A DNA stretch of 64,000 nucleotides from NCBI RefSeq assembly GCF_003260995.1, contig NZ_CP030040.1, positions 1,719,620 to 1,783,619 of the forward strand. Direction: 5' to 3'. Shown here piece by piece: positions 33,234-41,603 of this stretch. The number at the start of each line of letters is the position of its first letter. Positions within the stretch are counted from its first letter, which is position 1. The translations under genes were made by a program, and so were the position numbers. A model generated the notes under the pieces. The model did no database searches. It was given only the letters and a program-made list of their open reading frames with translations, and was not told the origin of the DNA. The DNA comes from Acetobacterium sp. KB-1. Its GTDB lineage: Bacteria > Bacillota > Clostridia > Eubacteriales > Eubacteriaceae.

Positions 33234-34232
33234 ATGGCAGATACACTACTGTATCAAGTGCACATCGAAAATAAAGGTTGGAGCGCTTGGGTCCAGGAAG
33301 GGCGCATAGCGGGAACAGTCGGCCAGGGACTACGAATCGAAGCAATTCGAATCCAGGGCGTAAAGCGATATCGTGTCCACGTTGAGAACATCGGCTGGAT
33401 GGATTGGGTTCAGGAAGATGAGATTGCCGGTACCGTTGGTAGGGGCTTAAGAATCGAAGCAATTGAGATTGAATGCAAAAATCTTAATTACCAGGTTCAT
33501 GTGCAGAATGTCGGATGGTTGGATTTCGCCAGAAATGGAGAAACAGCGGGAACAACTGGCGGTGGTTTGAGAATTGAAGCAATACGCCTACTTAAATCAG
33601 ATGAACCGATAAGCGTGGACGATCATCGATCCACCTTTACGATTGCACCGGCTCCGATCCCTGTACCTACGCCAGAACCAGTACCCGCTCAACCGGCTCA
33701 GGGAAGAAAGTCAGGGAAGGTGTACCTTGCTGTCGGTCACGGCACCCAATCAAACGGCGTCTGGGACTCTGGCTGCGTGGACGGGAATTACACGGAAGCT
33801 GGTCTGATGCTAGCGATCGGGAAGGAGGCAGCAGCCAGACTAAGAGCGCTGGGCTTTACAGTATTAACGGATGCTGATACTGATAACGACAAAAACATTG
33901 CTGCCTGTGTCGCTCAGGCGAATTCATGGGGGGCTGATGTTTACGTATCACTGCACTGTGATTATAATAAAGCCCCGTCCGGGACGCTGCCAATTGTCTA
34001 CCCAGGGAGTGGCGACGGAATCCAGATTGCAAACTGCCTGATTGCTTCAGCTCAAGTTCGTATCGGACTCAGTACCCGTGGTGTGATCCAGCGAGACGAT
34101 TGGGAAGTTGCCGACACCGGCATGACCGCTTGCATCTTTGAGACTGGGGGTATTCGTCCTGACATCGGGTTATTGACCAATGCTTCAGCATTTGGTGAGG
34201 TCGTTGCACAAGGCATTTATGATTGGTTTTAA
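33234..34232 (+). CDS. N-acetylmuramoyl-L-alanine amidase with three ChW repeats
   Basis: The 332-residue protein has three ChW repeats at about 5-120 (HIENKGWSAWVQEGRIAG, VENIGWMDWVQEDEIAG, VQNVGWLDFARNGETAG). A Pro-rich linker at about 135-160 follows, then an Amidase_3 domain at 165-330. Zinc-binding parts include VGHGTQSNGVWDSGC, NYTEAGLMLAIGKEAA with the Glu, and VYVSLHCDYN with the His. The catalytic Glu is likely in ACIFETGGI. There is no signal peptide, so it may leave by a holin, be released by lysis, or be exported otherwise. The holin at 7672 is a conceivable partner. AAGGAAGGTGAG precedes the ATG. Confidence 0.93.
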   Translation: MADTLLYQVHIENKGWSAWVQEGRIAGTVGQGLRIEAIRIQGVKRYRVHVENIGWMDWVQEDEIAGTVGRGLRIEAIEIECKNLNYQVHVQNVGWLDFARNGETAGTTGGGLRIEAIRLLKSDEPISVDDHRSTFTIAPAPIPVPTPEPVPAQPAQGRKSGKVYLAVGHGTQSNGVWDSGCVDGNYTEAGLMLAIGKEAAARLRALGFTVLTDADTDNDKNIAACVAQANSWGADVYVSLHCDYNKAPSGTLPIVYPGSGDGIQIANCLIASAQVRIGLSTRGVIQRDDWEVADTGMTACIFETGGIRPDIGLLTNASAFGEVVAQGIYDWF

Positions 34233-34238
34233 AATTAT

Positions 34239-34266
34239 GGCCACTCTTCGGGGTGGTCTTTTTTTA
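34239..34266 (+). terminator. Terminator after the ChW amidase
   Basis: GGCCACT-CTTCGG-GGTGGTC is a stem with mismatch followed by seven T, a few bases after the stop. Confidence 0.75.
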
Positions 34267-34363
34267 GTTTCCCCTACTCTGCCCCGCCCTATCAAGGTAC
34301 CACAAAAAAACCACAAAAGTACCTCTATTAGCTTCGGAAATTTTAGGATAATTTTTTGACAAA

Positions 34364-34394
34364 TAAAAAAACAGAGCCTTCAAACGGCTCTGTT
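34364..34394 (-). terminator. Terminator of the tRNA unit
   Basis: ACAGAGCC-TTCAAAC-GGCTCTGT; on the minus strand it is followed by seven T, just downstream of tRNA-Lys. Confidence 0.88.
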
Positions 34395-34406
34395 ATGCGC
34401 TATTAT

Positions 34407-34483
34407 TGGTGCTCCCTCAGAGACTCGAACTCTGGACACCCTGATTAAGAGTCAGGTGCTCTAGCCAACTGAGCTAAGGGAGC
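34407..34483 (-). tRNA. tRNA-Lys (anticodon CTT)
   Basis: Read on the minus strand, the acceptor GCTCCCT pairs with AGGGAGC. The D arm is GCTCAGTTGGCTAGAGC, the anticodon stem CCTGA/TCAGG with loop CTCTTAA (anticodon CTT), and the T arm CAGAG-TTCGAGT-CTCTG. Discriminator A and CCA are encoded. It is followed by a terminator and preceded by tRNA-Leu. Confidence 0.96.
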
Positions 34484-34488
34484 GATAG

Positions 34489-34575
34489 TGGTGCCGAAGG
34501 CGGGACTCGAACCCGCACGTGATCACTCACAACGGATTTTGAGTCCGTCACGTCTGCCAATTCCATCACTTCGGC
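34489..34575 (-). tRNA. tRNA-Leu (anticodon CAA)
   Basis: Acceptor GCCGAAG pairs with CTTCGGC. The anticodon stem ACGGA/TCCGT holds the loop CTCAAAA (anticodon CAA). There is a long variable arm (GTGAGTGATCAC), as expected for Leu, and the T arm GCGGG-TTCGAGT-CCCGC. The discriminator A and CCA are encoded. Its 5' end and upstream DNA are duplicated at 34674-34763. Confidence 0.96.
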
Positions 34576-34763
34576 GTAAAATAAAGATTATCTTGTTTTT
34601 TAACTTGCTTCTGAATACTAAACTCTTCAACTAAGCGATTCACGCCAAATCACAGATTTGGGCTCTCTGCTTATGCCAATTCCATCACTTCGGCGTAAAA
34701 ATAAAGATTATCCTGTTTTTTAACTTGCTTCTGAATACTAAACTCTTCAACTAAGCGATTCAC
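34555..34763. repeat. ~90-bp direct duplication covering the 5' end and upstream region of tRNA-Leu
   Basis: Positions 34555-34643 and 34674-34763 are almost identical, with one extra A and one T/C change. Both begin with the first 21 tRNA bases (plus-strand TGCCAATTCCATCACTTCGG) and run through the upstream sequence to CTAAGCGATTCAC. The spacer of 30 bp holds GCCAAATCACAGATTTGGGC. This is consistent with a lost second tRNA-Leu copy. Confidence 0.88.
34674..34694 (-). pseudogene. 5' fragment of a tRNA-Leu gene
   Basis: Twenty-one bases equal the 5' end of the intact tRNA-Leu beside it (acceptor and start of D arm); the rest is missing. It is the tRNA part of the direct duplication. Confidence 0.8.
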
Positions 34764-34972
34764 AGGACACTGTCATACATAATAGCACAGCTTAAAAAAA
34801 AAATCAAACATTATTTTTAATTTTAAATTATTTTGTAAAAATGAAAACACGACAAAATATTATCTTGTTTTTTTCAATTTATGGGGTACTATAGGTAAAT
34901 AGCGGATTGGTTATTAACAAAGAACTTAATGCCCTTTCCCGTAATCCTATTTCCAGAAAGCAAGGTGAAGTG

Positions 34973-35221
34973 ATGAGTATGTTTGAAAACCATAAAACAA
35001 TCGCTTATAAGGAATTCAGAGAGTTTGTAAATGAGTCGGTTCTTGAATTAATCAAGAAAACAAGCGATAAAAAATGCAACGGCTGTATTGATTTTATATT
35101 TGATGAAGAAACCTCCACGGGGCATTGCGAGGCACTGGAAACCACCTGGCCGGTTAAAAACCCCGCCGCCGTTCAACGATTGACTGATTGCTATATTTGT
35201 GATCTGAAAGCCATGAAATAA
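34973..35221 (+). CDS. Small Cys-containing protein of unknown function (82 aa)
   Basis: The start is ATG at 34973 (MSMFENHKTIAYKEF) behind AAGGTGA. The frame opens earlier at a TTG (34907) without a good site. The protein has a pair KKCNGCIDFIFDE and later Cys in GHCEALE and DCYICDLKAMK, five cysteines in all, which could hold a metal or cluster. A charged helix (FREFVNESVLELIKK) precedes them. No membrane segment and no family I can name. A strong terminator follows, which supports it as a real transcription unit. Confidence 0.65.
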   Translation: MSMFENHKTIAYKEFREFVNESVLELIKKTSDKKCNGCIDFIFDEETSTGHCEALETTWPVKNPAAVQRLTDCYICDLKAMK

Positions 35222-35230
35222 TAAATTGTA

Positions 35231-35260
35231 ACACCGATTATCCGATCGGTGTATTTTTTT
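35231..35260 (+). terminator. Terminator after the small Cys protein gene
   Basis: ACACCGAT-TATCCG-ATCGGTGT followed by A and seven T. Confidence 0.9.
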
Positions 35261-35282
35261 CCTACTTTTTCGTCGTTCTTAT

Positions 35283-35807
35283 TTAATCGTTCTTTAAGTA
35301 GTAGGCTTTTTCTATTCTCTGACAACATTCTTCGGTCGACCAGGTTTCTGTTGAAATTTTAAAATCACAGACATCGTAATAAGCCTGCCGCTCGGCCAAC
35401 AATTGTCTAATTCGTAGCAGCGGATCTTCACATCTTAGTAACGGTCTGGTATTATCGTCTTTAACTCGACCATAGATCGTTTCCGGCTGGGCTGACAGAC
35501 TTACCACAAAAGCCTGTTCAGACAATAATTTGCGGTTTCTTTTGAATAAAATAATTCCACCACCAGTAGAGATCACCCGATGCTCCATGGATAAAGCCTT
35601 CTTTAACGCTTCATGCTCGGCATCACGAAAGGTGTCTTCCCCGAATTGGCTAAAAATTTCAGCTATTTCGATACCCATATTTGCGACCACCATGGCATCG
35701 GTATCGATAAAATCATATTCCAGTTCCCGGGCCAGCATCGGGCCGAGGGTGGATTTTCCGGTTGCCATAAACCCAATCAGGGCAATGGATTTTTTTTTGC
35801 TGTTCAT
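35283..35807 (-). CDS. aroK: Shikimate kinase
   Basis: The 174-residue P-loop kinase phosphorylates shikimate in the chorismate pathway. Motifs: IGFMATGKSTLGPMLAREL (Walker A), FIDTDAMVVANMG (substrate Asp), FGEDTFRDAEHEAL, STGGGIILFKRNRKL, and the lid region VKDDNTRPLLRCEDP. Length is normal. It lies directly downstream of aroE with a 13-base gap, and AAGGAATAAG precedes the ATG. Confidence 0.95.
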   Translation of the reverse strand: MNSKKKSIALIGFMATGKSTLGPMLARELEYDFIDTDAMVVANMGIEIAEIFSQFGEDTFRDAEHEALKKALSMEHRVISTGGGIILFKRNRKLLSEQAFVVSLSAQPETIYGRVKDDNTRPLLRCEDPLLRIRQLLAERQAYYDVCDFKISTETWSTEECCQRIEKAYYLKND

Positions 35808-35820
35808 CTTATTCCTTCCT

Positions 35821-36681
35821 CTAATCGTTTTTTTTCAATAATAGTTTTTTTCCAAAGACTGGATCTGGAAAAATCCCCGTCCATAATTCAAAAGCCAGCA
35901 ACCCCTGGTACAAAAGCATGTCCAAACCATTTTGAGTTTCGGCGCCGATTTCTTTCGCCTCTTTTAGCAGTTGCGTTACCGGTGGACTGTAGATCATATC
36001 ATAAACTAATAACTCTTTTCTAAGCAGTTCTTTAGGCAGCGGCGATTGTTGTGCCGACTCTGCCATCCCCACACTGGTTCCATTGACCACCACCATCGCT
36101 TCATCGACAGCTTTTTTTAGCGCCTCAGGTGCCATGGAAATGGCCTGTGCTTTCCCCGGCCAGCTCTCATTAATCAAATTTGCCAATTCTTTTGCTTTTT
36201 CTTCCGTGCGATTGGCGATGATGACTTTTTTGATTCCCCAATCGGCCAAGGCCATGGCCACTGATTTAACGGCTCCCCCACACCCTAAAATCAGAATGGT
36301 TAGTGTCTCTTTGGGGATTTTACTAACTCTTTTTTCAATCGATTTGATAAAACCAAACCCATCGGTATTATAACCCACCATTTTTTTATCACAATAAACC
36401 ACCGTATTGACCGCACCAATTTTTTCTGCCAGGGGGTCCAAATAGTCCAGCGCTTCTATGATGTCGATCTTATGCGGTTTAGTCACATTTAATCCCCCAA
36501 AGTTCATCAGTCTAAGTCCGTCCACCAGTTTTTTTAAATCCTCAGACTTGACCGCAATTGGGAGGTATAGCGCATCCACACCGGTTTCTTTAAATAATCC
36601 GTTGTGTAATTGGGGGGATAAACTTTGGGCGATCGGGTCGCCGATGACGGCATATATTTTCGTATCAACTGAAATCTTCAT
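35821..36681 (-). CDS. aroE: Shikimate dehydrogenase
   Basis: The start is ATG at 36681 (MKISVDTKIYAVIG) behind AAGGAG, giving 286 residues; a 12-codon upstream extension lacks a site. It reduces 3-dehydroshikimate with NADPH. Substrate part: IGDPIAQSLSPQLHNGLF and GLNVTKPHK with the catalytic Lys. Rossmann part: LILGCGGAVKSVAMALADWG and NRTEEKAKEL. It forms an operon with aroK. Confidence 0.95.
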   Translation of the reverse strand: MKISVDTKIYAVIGDPIAQSLSPQLHNGLFKETGVDALYLPIAVKSEDLKKLVDGLRLMNFGGLNVTKPHKIDIIEALDYLDPLAEKIGAVNTVVYCDKKMVGYNTDGFGFIKSIEKRVSKIPKETLTILILGCGGAVKSVAMALADWGIKKVIIANRTEEKAKELANLINESWPGKAQAISMAPEALKKAVDEAMVVVNGTSVGMAESAQQSPLPKELLRKELLVYDMIYSPPVTQLLKEAKEIGAETQNGLDMLLYQGLLAFELWTGIFPDPVFGKKLLLKKND

Positions 36682-36803
36682 TCGCGCACTCCTTAATTCT
36701 TTTCGATTTATTTGCATTGTAACACAGCTTGGATATCTGGTAAATAATCACAGACATCCTTCTTCTTATTTTTTTATTATTATGCCTTTATTGGATAAAG
36801 TCT

Positions 36804-36831
36804 TTGCGCCTCATCATTCCTGTGTTATAAT
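36804..36831 (+). promoter_or_regulatory. Promoter of the uracil permease gene
   Basis: TTGCGC-16-TATAAT lies about 33 nt before the TTG start. The leader is short and shows no obvious PyrR-type attenuator. Confidence 0.45.
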
Positions 36832-36863
36832 CTCTAAGGAAAAAAAAGATCGGAGGAAATATT

Positions 36864-38204
36864 TTGGAGAGTCGAAGAATTATACAAGTGGAGGAAAAGG
36901 TGCCCTTTAAAATGCTGGTGCCGTTAAGCTTGCAGCATATGTTTGCCATGTTTGGTGCATCCGTTTTAGTGCCCTTCCTCTTTGGCATCAACCCGGCCAT
37001 TGTCCTTTTTATGAATGGTGTAGGTACGCTATTATTTATGTTTATCACCAAGGGGAAGGCCCCGGCTTATCTGGGTTCCAGTTTTGCCTTTTTAGCACCA
37101 GCCGGCATTGTTATTGCCACCTGGGGTTATTCTTATGCACTCGGCGGTTTCGTGGTCGTTGGTTTATGCGGCTGTATCCTGGCTGGAATTATTTATAAGT
37201 TCGGGATTGAGTGGATCAACGTGGTGCTCCCCCCTGCGGCCATGGGTCCGGTGGTGGCACTGATTGGTCTGGAATTAGCCGGCACGGCTGCCAGCACCGC
37301 TGGTATTGTCAGCAGCACCAGTTATGTCCTTGATGAAGCTTCCGGCCTTTATGAACAAGTGGTTACTGCCATCGTTCCTGAAAATGTCATTGTTTTTCTG
37401 GTTACCCTGGCCTTTGCGGTTTTTGGATCGGTTATGTTTAAGAAATTTCTGGCAGTTATTCCCATCCTGATCGCCATTGTTGCCGGTTACCTAGCTGCTC
37501 TGATTACTGGTGTGGTTGGCCCTGCTACCTTTGCTGCGGTGGCTGAGGCACCCTGGTTTTCATTACCAAACTTCCAGCTCCCACAATTTAATTTAGAAGC
37601 GATTATTATCATTTTGCCCGTTCTTTTGGTTATTGCTTCTGAGCACATTGGTCACCAGATTGTCACGAGCAAGGTCGTCGGACGAGATCTCTTGAAAGAT
37701 CCGGGTTTACACCGTTCTTTATTTGCGGATAATTTTTCGACGATGTTATCTGGTTTTATTGGTTCCGTACCAACCACTACTTATGGCGAAAATATCGGCG
37801 TGATGGCCGTCACCAAGGTCTACTCGGTTCAGGTTATTGCCGGTGCTGCGATTATTTCAATCATTTGCTCGTTTGTCGGTAAATTATCGATGCTGATCTC
37901 CACCATTCCCGGCCCGGTCATCGGCGGAATTTCCTTCCTTTTATATGGGATGATCGGTGCTGCCGGGATCCGTATTCTAGTTGATGCTCAGGTTGATTAT
38001 GGCAAATCCCGTAATCTGGCCCTGACTTCAGTGGTCTTCGTGGTGGGATTATCCGGCATCGCTGTTAACTTTGGCACAATCCAACTCAAAGGCATGGTTC
38101 TGGCCGCCGTTATCGGGATGATTCTAAGCCTTATCTTCTTTATCCTGGACAAACTAAAGCTGACCAATGACCGCGAAGAAGAACACCTATATGACCAACC
38201 CTAG
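36864..38204 (+). CDS. Uracil/xanthine permease (NCS2 family)
   Basis: The 446-residue membrane protein starts with TTG, seven bases after GGAGG. It has about 14 hydrophobic segments and typical NCS2 blocks: LSLQHMFAMFGASVLVPFLF, PAYLGSSFAFLAPAGI, PPAAMGPVVALIGLELAG, PVLLVIASEHIGHQIVTSK and GSVPTTTYGENIGVMAVTKV. These match UraA/PyrP uracil transporters, which take up uracil with protons. The gene stands alone. Confidence 0.9.
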   Translation: MESRRIIQVEEKVPFKMLVPLSLQHMFAMFGASVLVPFLFGINPAIVLFMNGVGTLLFMFITKGKAPAYLGSSFAFLAPAGIVIATWGYSYALGGFVVVGLCGCILAGIIYKFGIEWINVVLPPAAMGPVVALIGLELAGTAASTAGIVSSTSYVLDEASGLYEQVVTAIVPENVIVFLVTLAFAVFGSVMFKKFLAVIPILIAIVAGYLAALITGVVGPATFAAVAEAPWFSLPNFQLPQFNLEAIIIILPVLLVIASEHIGHQIVTSKVVGRDLLKDPGLHRSLFADNFSTMLSGFIGSVPTTTYGENIGVMAVTKVYSVQVIAGAAIISIICSFVGKLSMLISTIPGPVIGGISFLLYGMIGAAGIRILVDAQVDYGKSRNLALTSVVFVVGLSGIAVNFGTIQLKGMVLAAVIGMILSLIFFILDKLKLTNDREEEHLYDQP

Positions 38205-38225
38205 GTCACTGATAAATTACGGTTT

Positions 38226-38251
38226 GCGGGCGGGTACTACCCGCCCCTACG
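38226..38251. repeat. GGGCG-type palindromic repeat
   Basis: GCGGGCGGGTACTACCCGCC followed by CCTACGAA, same family as 4002. Confidence 0.8.
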
Positions 38252-38296
38252 AACTGATCATGATGATCAGTTCAAACTGTCTCAAAAGATAACCCA

Positions 38297-38393
38297 GTAC
38301 CGACAATTGTTACATCATGTTGTACGCATCGGAGCGGACATGGCATCGCCTGTCCGATTCCGCGGCGAACAACAGATTAACAATTGTCGGTAC
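38297..38393. repeat. Structured ~100-bp element, copy 2 (inverted)
   Basis: Begins GTACCGACAATTGTTACATC and ends GATTAACAATTGTCGGTAC. It is the reverse complement version of the copies at 23099 and 52703. The internal arms GACAGGCGATGCCATGTCC (reverse strand) keep the same hairpin layout. A terminator-like dyad lies on each side (38250-38273 and 38414-38437). Confidence 0.85.
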
Positions 38394-38413
38394 GGTAGTT
38401 TATTGACAACTTC

Positions 38414-38440
38414 AACTGATCAGGATGATCAGTTTTTTTA
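38414..38440 (+). terminator. Terminator downstream of the repeat element
   Basis: AACTGATCA-GGA-TGATCAGTT followed by TTTTT. An almost identical dyad without T tail, GAACTGATCATGATGATCAG, lies at 38250 on the other side of the element, closer to the permease gene. Confidence 0.8.
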
Positions 38441-38537
38441 TGGCCGCTGCTGGTTGTAAAAAAGCGCGATTTCTATTATACTGGTAGTAATAAGTAACTC
38501 AAAAAACGAATCGATGATAGAAATAGAAGGGTGACCC

Positions 38538-39308
38538 ATGAAAAATGATATGAAAATTGCGGTCTTAATTGACGCAGATAATGTATCGGATAAATATATC
38601 AAGTATATTTTTGATGAAATCTCCAACCTTGGCATGCCCACCTTTAAGCGCATCTACGGTGACTGGACCAAACCTCAACTGGGGTCCTGGAAAACAGTAT
38701 TACTAAACTACTCTATTACCCCCATTCAACAATATAGTTACACCACCGGAAAAAACGCTACCGATGCAGCTTTAATCATTGACGCCATGGATATTCTTTA
38801 TTCCAATAACGTGGATGGATTCTGCATTGTCTCCAGCGACAGTGACTTTACCCGGCTGGCGACCCGACTCCGGGAAGCGGGTATGTACGTAGTGGGAATG
38901 GGCGAAAAGAAAACGCCCACCCCCTTTATCTCAGCCTGTGAAAAATTTAAATATCTGGAAGTTCTAGCCAGTGATCCCGACACCACCGCTGCCGAGGCGG
39001 AACAATCTGAAAGCATTCCCAACGGTAAACTAAGTACTCATAAAGAAGGCATGGCCAATAAAAAGGAACTCATTCAGTCACTTAAAACCATCATCACCGA
39101 AAGTTCCGATGAAGATGGTTGGGCAAATCTGGGGGAGGTTGGGTCCCGACTTAATAACCGCTATCCAGATTTTGACACCCGGAATTATGGCCACTCAAAA
39201 CTGCGCCCGCTAATTTTATCCTTGCATCAATTCGAAATCGAAGCCCGCCGAACCAGCAAAAACCAGAATTCCCATTACGTCGTTCGAAACAAAGCGAAGC
39301 AAAGGTAG
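38538..39308 (+). CDS. NYN-domain protein with C-terminal OST-HTH/LOTUS domain
   Basis: The 256-residue protein has a PIN-like NYN nuclease domain (1-135): KIAVLIDADNVSDKYIKYIF with the first Asp cluster, TGKNATDAALIIDAMDILY, and CIVSSDSDFTRLATRLREAG with the acidic SDSDF. Residues about 172-245 form an OST-HTH type RNA-binding domain (LIQSLKTIITESSDEDGWAN, RNYGHSKLRPLILSL). Such proteins are thought to cleave or bind RNA. AGAAGGGTGA precedes the ATG. The corA-like gene follows four bases later. Confidence 0.9.
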   Translation: MKNDMKIAVLIDADNVSDKYIKYIFDEISNLGMPTFKRIYGDWTKPQLGSWKTVLLNYSITPIQQYSYTTGKNATDAALIIDAMDILYSNNVDGFCIVSSDSDFTRLATRLREAGMYVVGMGEKKTPTPFISACEKFKYLEVLASDPDTTAAEAEQSESIPNGKLSTHKEGMANKKELIQSLKTIITESSDEDGWANLGEVGSRLNNRYPDFDTRNYGHSKLRPLILSLHQFEIEARRTSKNQNSHYVVRNKAKQR

Positions 39309-39312
39309 TCTG

Positions 39313-40236
39313 ATGCTGGTCTATCTTCTTGAAAACGCTACCTTTACATCGGCATCCCTTGAGCAGATCGACAAAAAGAATCACCTGATCCATCTCTGTC
39401 TGCTTGACTTCCAGTCACTTCCGGCAGTCAGCGGCCGCCTGGGAATCAGCGACCGACTTGTTGATGAATGCCTGAATAATCGATCATCAAAGCTTGATAG
39501 CTACGACGGCTACGATTTTATTACGCTGAACCTTCCTATGACCATCGCTCAAGATTATAAGCCAAAACGTATTGGTATTTACTTCCGATTGGATTTACTG
39601 GTTTTTGTATCCGATCGAATTGATTTTATTAATGACATTGTCGTCACCAGCCAAACCGAGGGGATTAAGATTCAGAGCCTGGGTAAATTTTTTCATTTGT
39701 TTTTTGATAAAATCACGATTGATGATCGCGAGGTACTGGTATCCATTGAAGAGGAGATTACCAGTCTAGAGGAGGAATTTATTGTCTCTATTAAAGATGA
39801 TCTGGTTGATTATCTTGTTACCTTCCGGAAGCGACTTCTCAACCTTAAGCAGTATTATGAACAGCTCGTTGAAATATCCGAAGCCATCGAAGAAAATGAA
39901 AATAACCTGATTGATAAAAAGGAACTGCGCTATTTTAAAATTCTCACTAATCGGGTCAATCGGCTCTTTACTAATGTGTTGAACCTCCGGGATTATGGTA
40001 CCCAAGTCCGGGAAGCCTACCAGGCCCAGTTGGACATTAACTTAAATAAAGTCATGAAAATTTTCACTGTGGTTACTTCCATTTTTCTGCCCTTGACGCT
40101 AATTGTCGGCTGGTACGGCATGAACATCATGATGCCGGAGTTTCATTGGGAATACGGTTATCCTTTCGTGATTGTTTTATGTGTTGTCGTGGTGATGGGT
40201 ACACTGTTGTATTTCAAAAAAAACAAGTGGTTTTAG
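39313..40236 (+). CDS. corA: CorA-family divalent cation transporter
   Basis: The 307-residue protein has a large cytoplasmic N-terminal domain of about 240 residues with a long helix (EEEITSLEEEFIVSIKDDLV). Two C-terminal membrane segments follow (VVTSIFLPLTLIVGWYGM and YPFVIVLCVVVVMGTLLYF). The loop signature YGMNIMMPEFHWEYGYP contains the GMN motif of CorA Mg/Co channels. The basic C-terminal KKNKWF is typical. It is the second gene after the NYN gene and is followed by a terminator. Confidence 0.92.
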   Translation: MLVYLLENATFTSASLEQIDKKNHLIHLCLLDFQSLPAVSGRLGISDRLVDECLNNRSSKLDSYDGYDFITLNLPMTIAQDYKPKRIGIYFRLDLLVFVSDRIDFINDIVVTSQTEGIKIQSLGKFFHLFFDKITIDDREVLVSIEEEITSLEEEFIVSIKDDLVDYLVTFRKRLLNLKQYYEQLVEISEAIEENENNLIDKKELRYFKILTNRVNRLFTNVLNLRDYGTQVREAYQAQLDINLNKVMKIFTVVTSIFLPLTLIVGWYGMNIMMPEFHWEYGYPFVIVLCVVVVMGTLLYFKKNKWF

Positions 40237-40253
40237 AACCACTTGTTTTTTTT
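40221..40253 (+). terminator. Terminator after corA
   Basis: AAACAAGTGGTT-TTAG-AACCACTTGTTT followed by more T; the stem overlaps the last codons. Confidence 0.9.
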
Positions 40254-40725
40254 AGCCAATTTACTCTTCCCCCAAATAATTCAGGATCTTGAAAGACGGC
40301 TGTTAAGAAAATCGGGATCTGCTAAACTGATATCCAGGATTCTAGCCCGGTAGCTTTGTCAAAAAAAACGCTTGCATTATTATTCGGCATGTTGTATCAT
40401 ACCCCCATGGTGGCATCATTAAGAGCTGCACATGAATAACGCATAAAAACTAAATTAAAAATTAAAAAACCTGCTCTAATCCCTGGTGATAGAGACTGAA
40501 TAAAGCGATACTTTTTTGCATTTTATAATGTAATGATAGGTCTTTTTGCAGTTGTTTATTTTCAGCGCAGAGGACCTTTTTTCTTTGCGCAAATTTAAAC
40601 TGCTGCCTTCCGGTTTTGTCAACCCGAGTACCGACAACCCGAATTTTCAACAGCCACAGGTTTGCGTGTCATGTGTTTCTCTGCTCTTTGCGGTCATAGC
40701 CAAATACTACTAACAGGTGAAACGC
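40254..40725. other. Leader region before the pantothenate operon
   Basis: A promoter-like TTGCAT-17-TATCAT lies at about 40373-40401 on the plus strand. It leaves about 320 nt to the first gene. I recognise no riboswitch or T-box in the leader, and the small frames here lack ribosome sites. A second TATAAT lies near 40525. The region may hold an unrecognised leader. Confidence 0.4.
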
Positions 40726-41583
40726 ATGAAAATCGGATTTATTGGTGCCGGTAAAGTCGGCACCGCCATGGGTATTTTTTTTACACAAAATAGTCTGACC
40801 CTATCGGGTTACCTAAGCCGCAGTGAGACCTCCTCTCAATGCGCGGCCAAAGCGACTGACTCCGCTATTTTTTTCAACCTTCCCAGCCTTATAACCGCAA
40901 GTGAAGTGATTTTTATCACCACTGGCGATGATCAGATTCCTGCGGTTATCAATCAACTCGTCCAAGCTGCCTGCTTAACCGAGCGTCATACTCTTGTCCA
41001 TACCAGCGGCGCTCTGTCCACCGATCTTTTTGATCCGCTTTCAGCTTCAGGGTGCGGTTTGTGTTCACTTCATCCGATCATGAGTTTTTCTGATCCTCTC
41101 ACGGCGTCTCAAAATTTAAAGCAAACGGTTTTTACCCTCGAAGGCAATGACAAGGGTCTGGCCGCTGTACAAAAAATCCTTAAGCTCACCGTCAATCCCT
41201 ATTCCGTGATTGACAAGGGCGATAAGGTGCTCTACCATGCCGCTGCCTGTATCCTCTCCAACTATCTGGTGACCCTGATTGATTCGGGTTTTTTACTGCT
41301 AAAAAGCACCGGAATTGCCGACGACGAAATCACCCGAGCCTTTATGCCGCTGATCACCGCTACGCTGGAAAACATCGAAAAATCTGGAACGGTCAATGCC
41401 CTCACCGGCCCTCTGGTTCGGGGCGATGAAAACACCATCGCCAAACACACCGAAGCGATTAAGACGCAAACCCCGGAATTTCTGACGCTCTACCAGACCA
41501 TGGGTTTAGCGACCATTGAGATGATCAAGGACAAACGGATTGATGGTAACACCTATGATCATTTGAAAAATCGACTAAAATAA
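40726..41583 (+). CDS. Rossmann-fold/DUF2520 oxidoreductase, likely ketopantoate reductase
   Basis: The start is ATG at 40726 (MKIGFIGAGKVG) behind AGGTGA, giving 285 residues. The N-terminal half is an NAD(P)-binding Rossmann domain (GFIGAGKVGTAMGIFFTQ, VIFITTGDDQIPAVI, VHTSGALSTDLFDPL, SLHPIMSFSDP). The C-terminal half fits DUF2520 (LYHAAACILSNYLVTLIDS, ALTGPLVRGDENTIAKH). It heads a unit with panB, panC and panD, where the one missing step is ketopantoate reduction. Known from memory: a PanG-type enzyme of this build has been shown to reduce ketopantoate. Assignment is therefore likely but indirect. Confidence 0.8.
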   Translation: MKIGFIGAGKVGTAMGIFFTQNSLTLSGYLSRSETSSQCAAKATDSAIFFNLPSLITASEVIFITTGDDQIPAVINQLVQAACLTERHTLVHTSGALSTDLFDPLSASGCGLCSLHPIMSFSDPLTASQNLKQTVFTLEGNDKGLAAVQKILKLTVNPYSVIDKGDKVLYHAAACILSNYLVTLIDSGFLLLKSTGIADDEITRAFMPLITATLENIEKSGTVNALTGPLVRGDENTIAKHTEAIKTQTPEFLTLYQTMGLATIEMIKDKRIDGNTYDHLKNRLK

Positions 41584-41603
41584 AAAAATAAAGGAAGTAA
41601 CTA

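Noticed and set aside
40408-40440. Ten-codon leader peptide before the pan operon
   Set aside because: ATG GTG GCA... TAA is open, but without a ribosome site and without a run of regulatory codons.
40462-40650. 62-codon minus-strand frame before the pan operon
   Set aside because: It begins at TTG without a ribosome site and lies antisense in the leader region; no family features.
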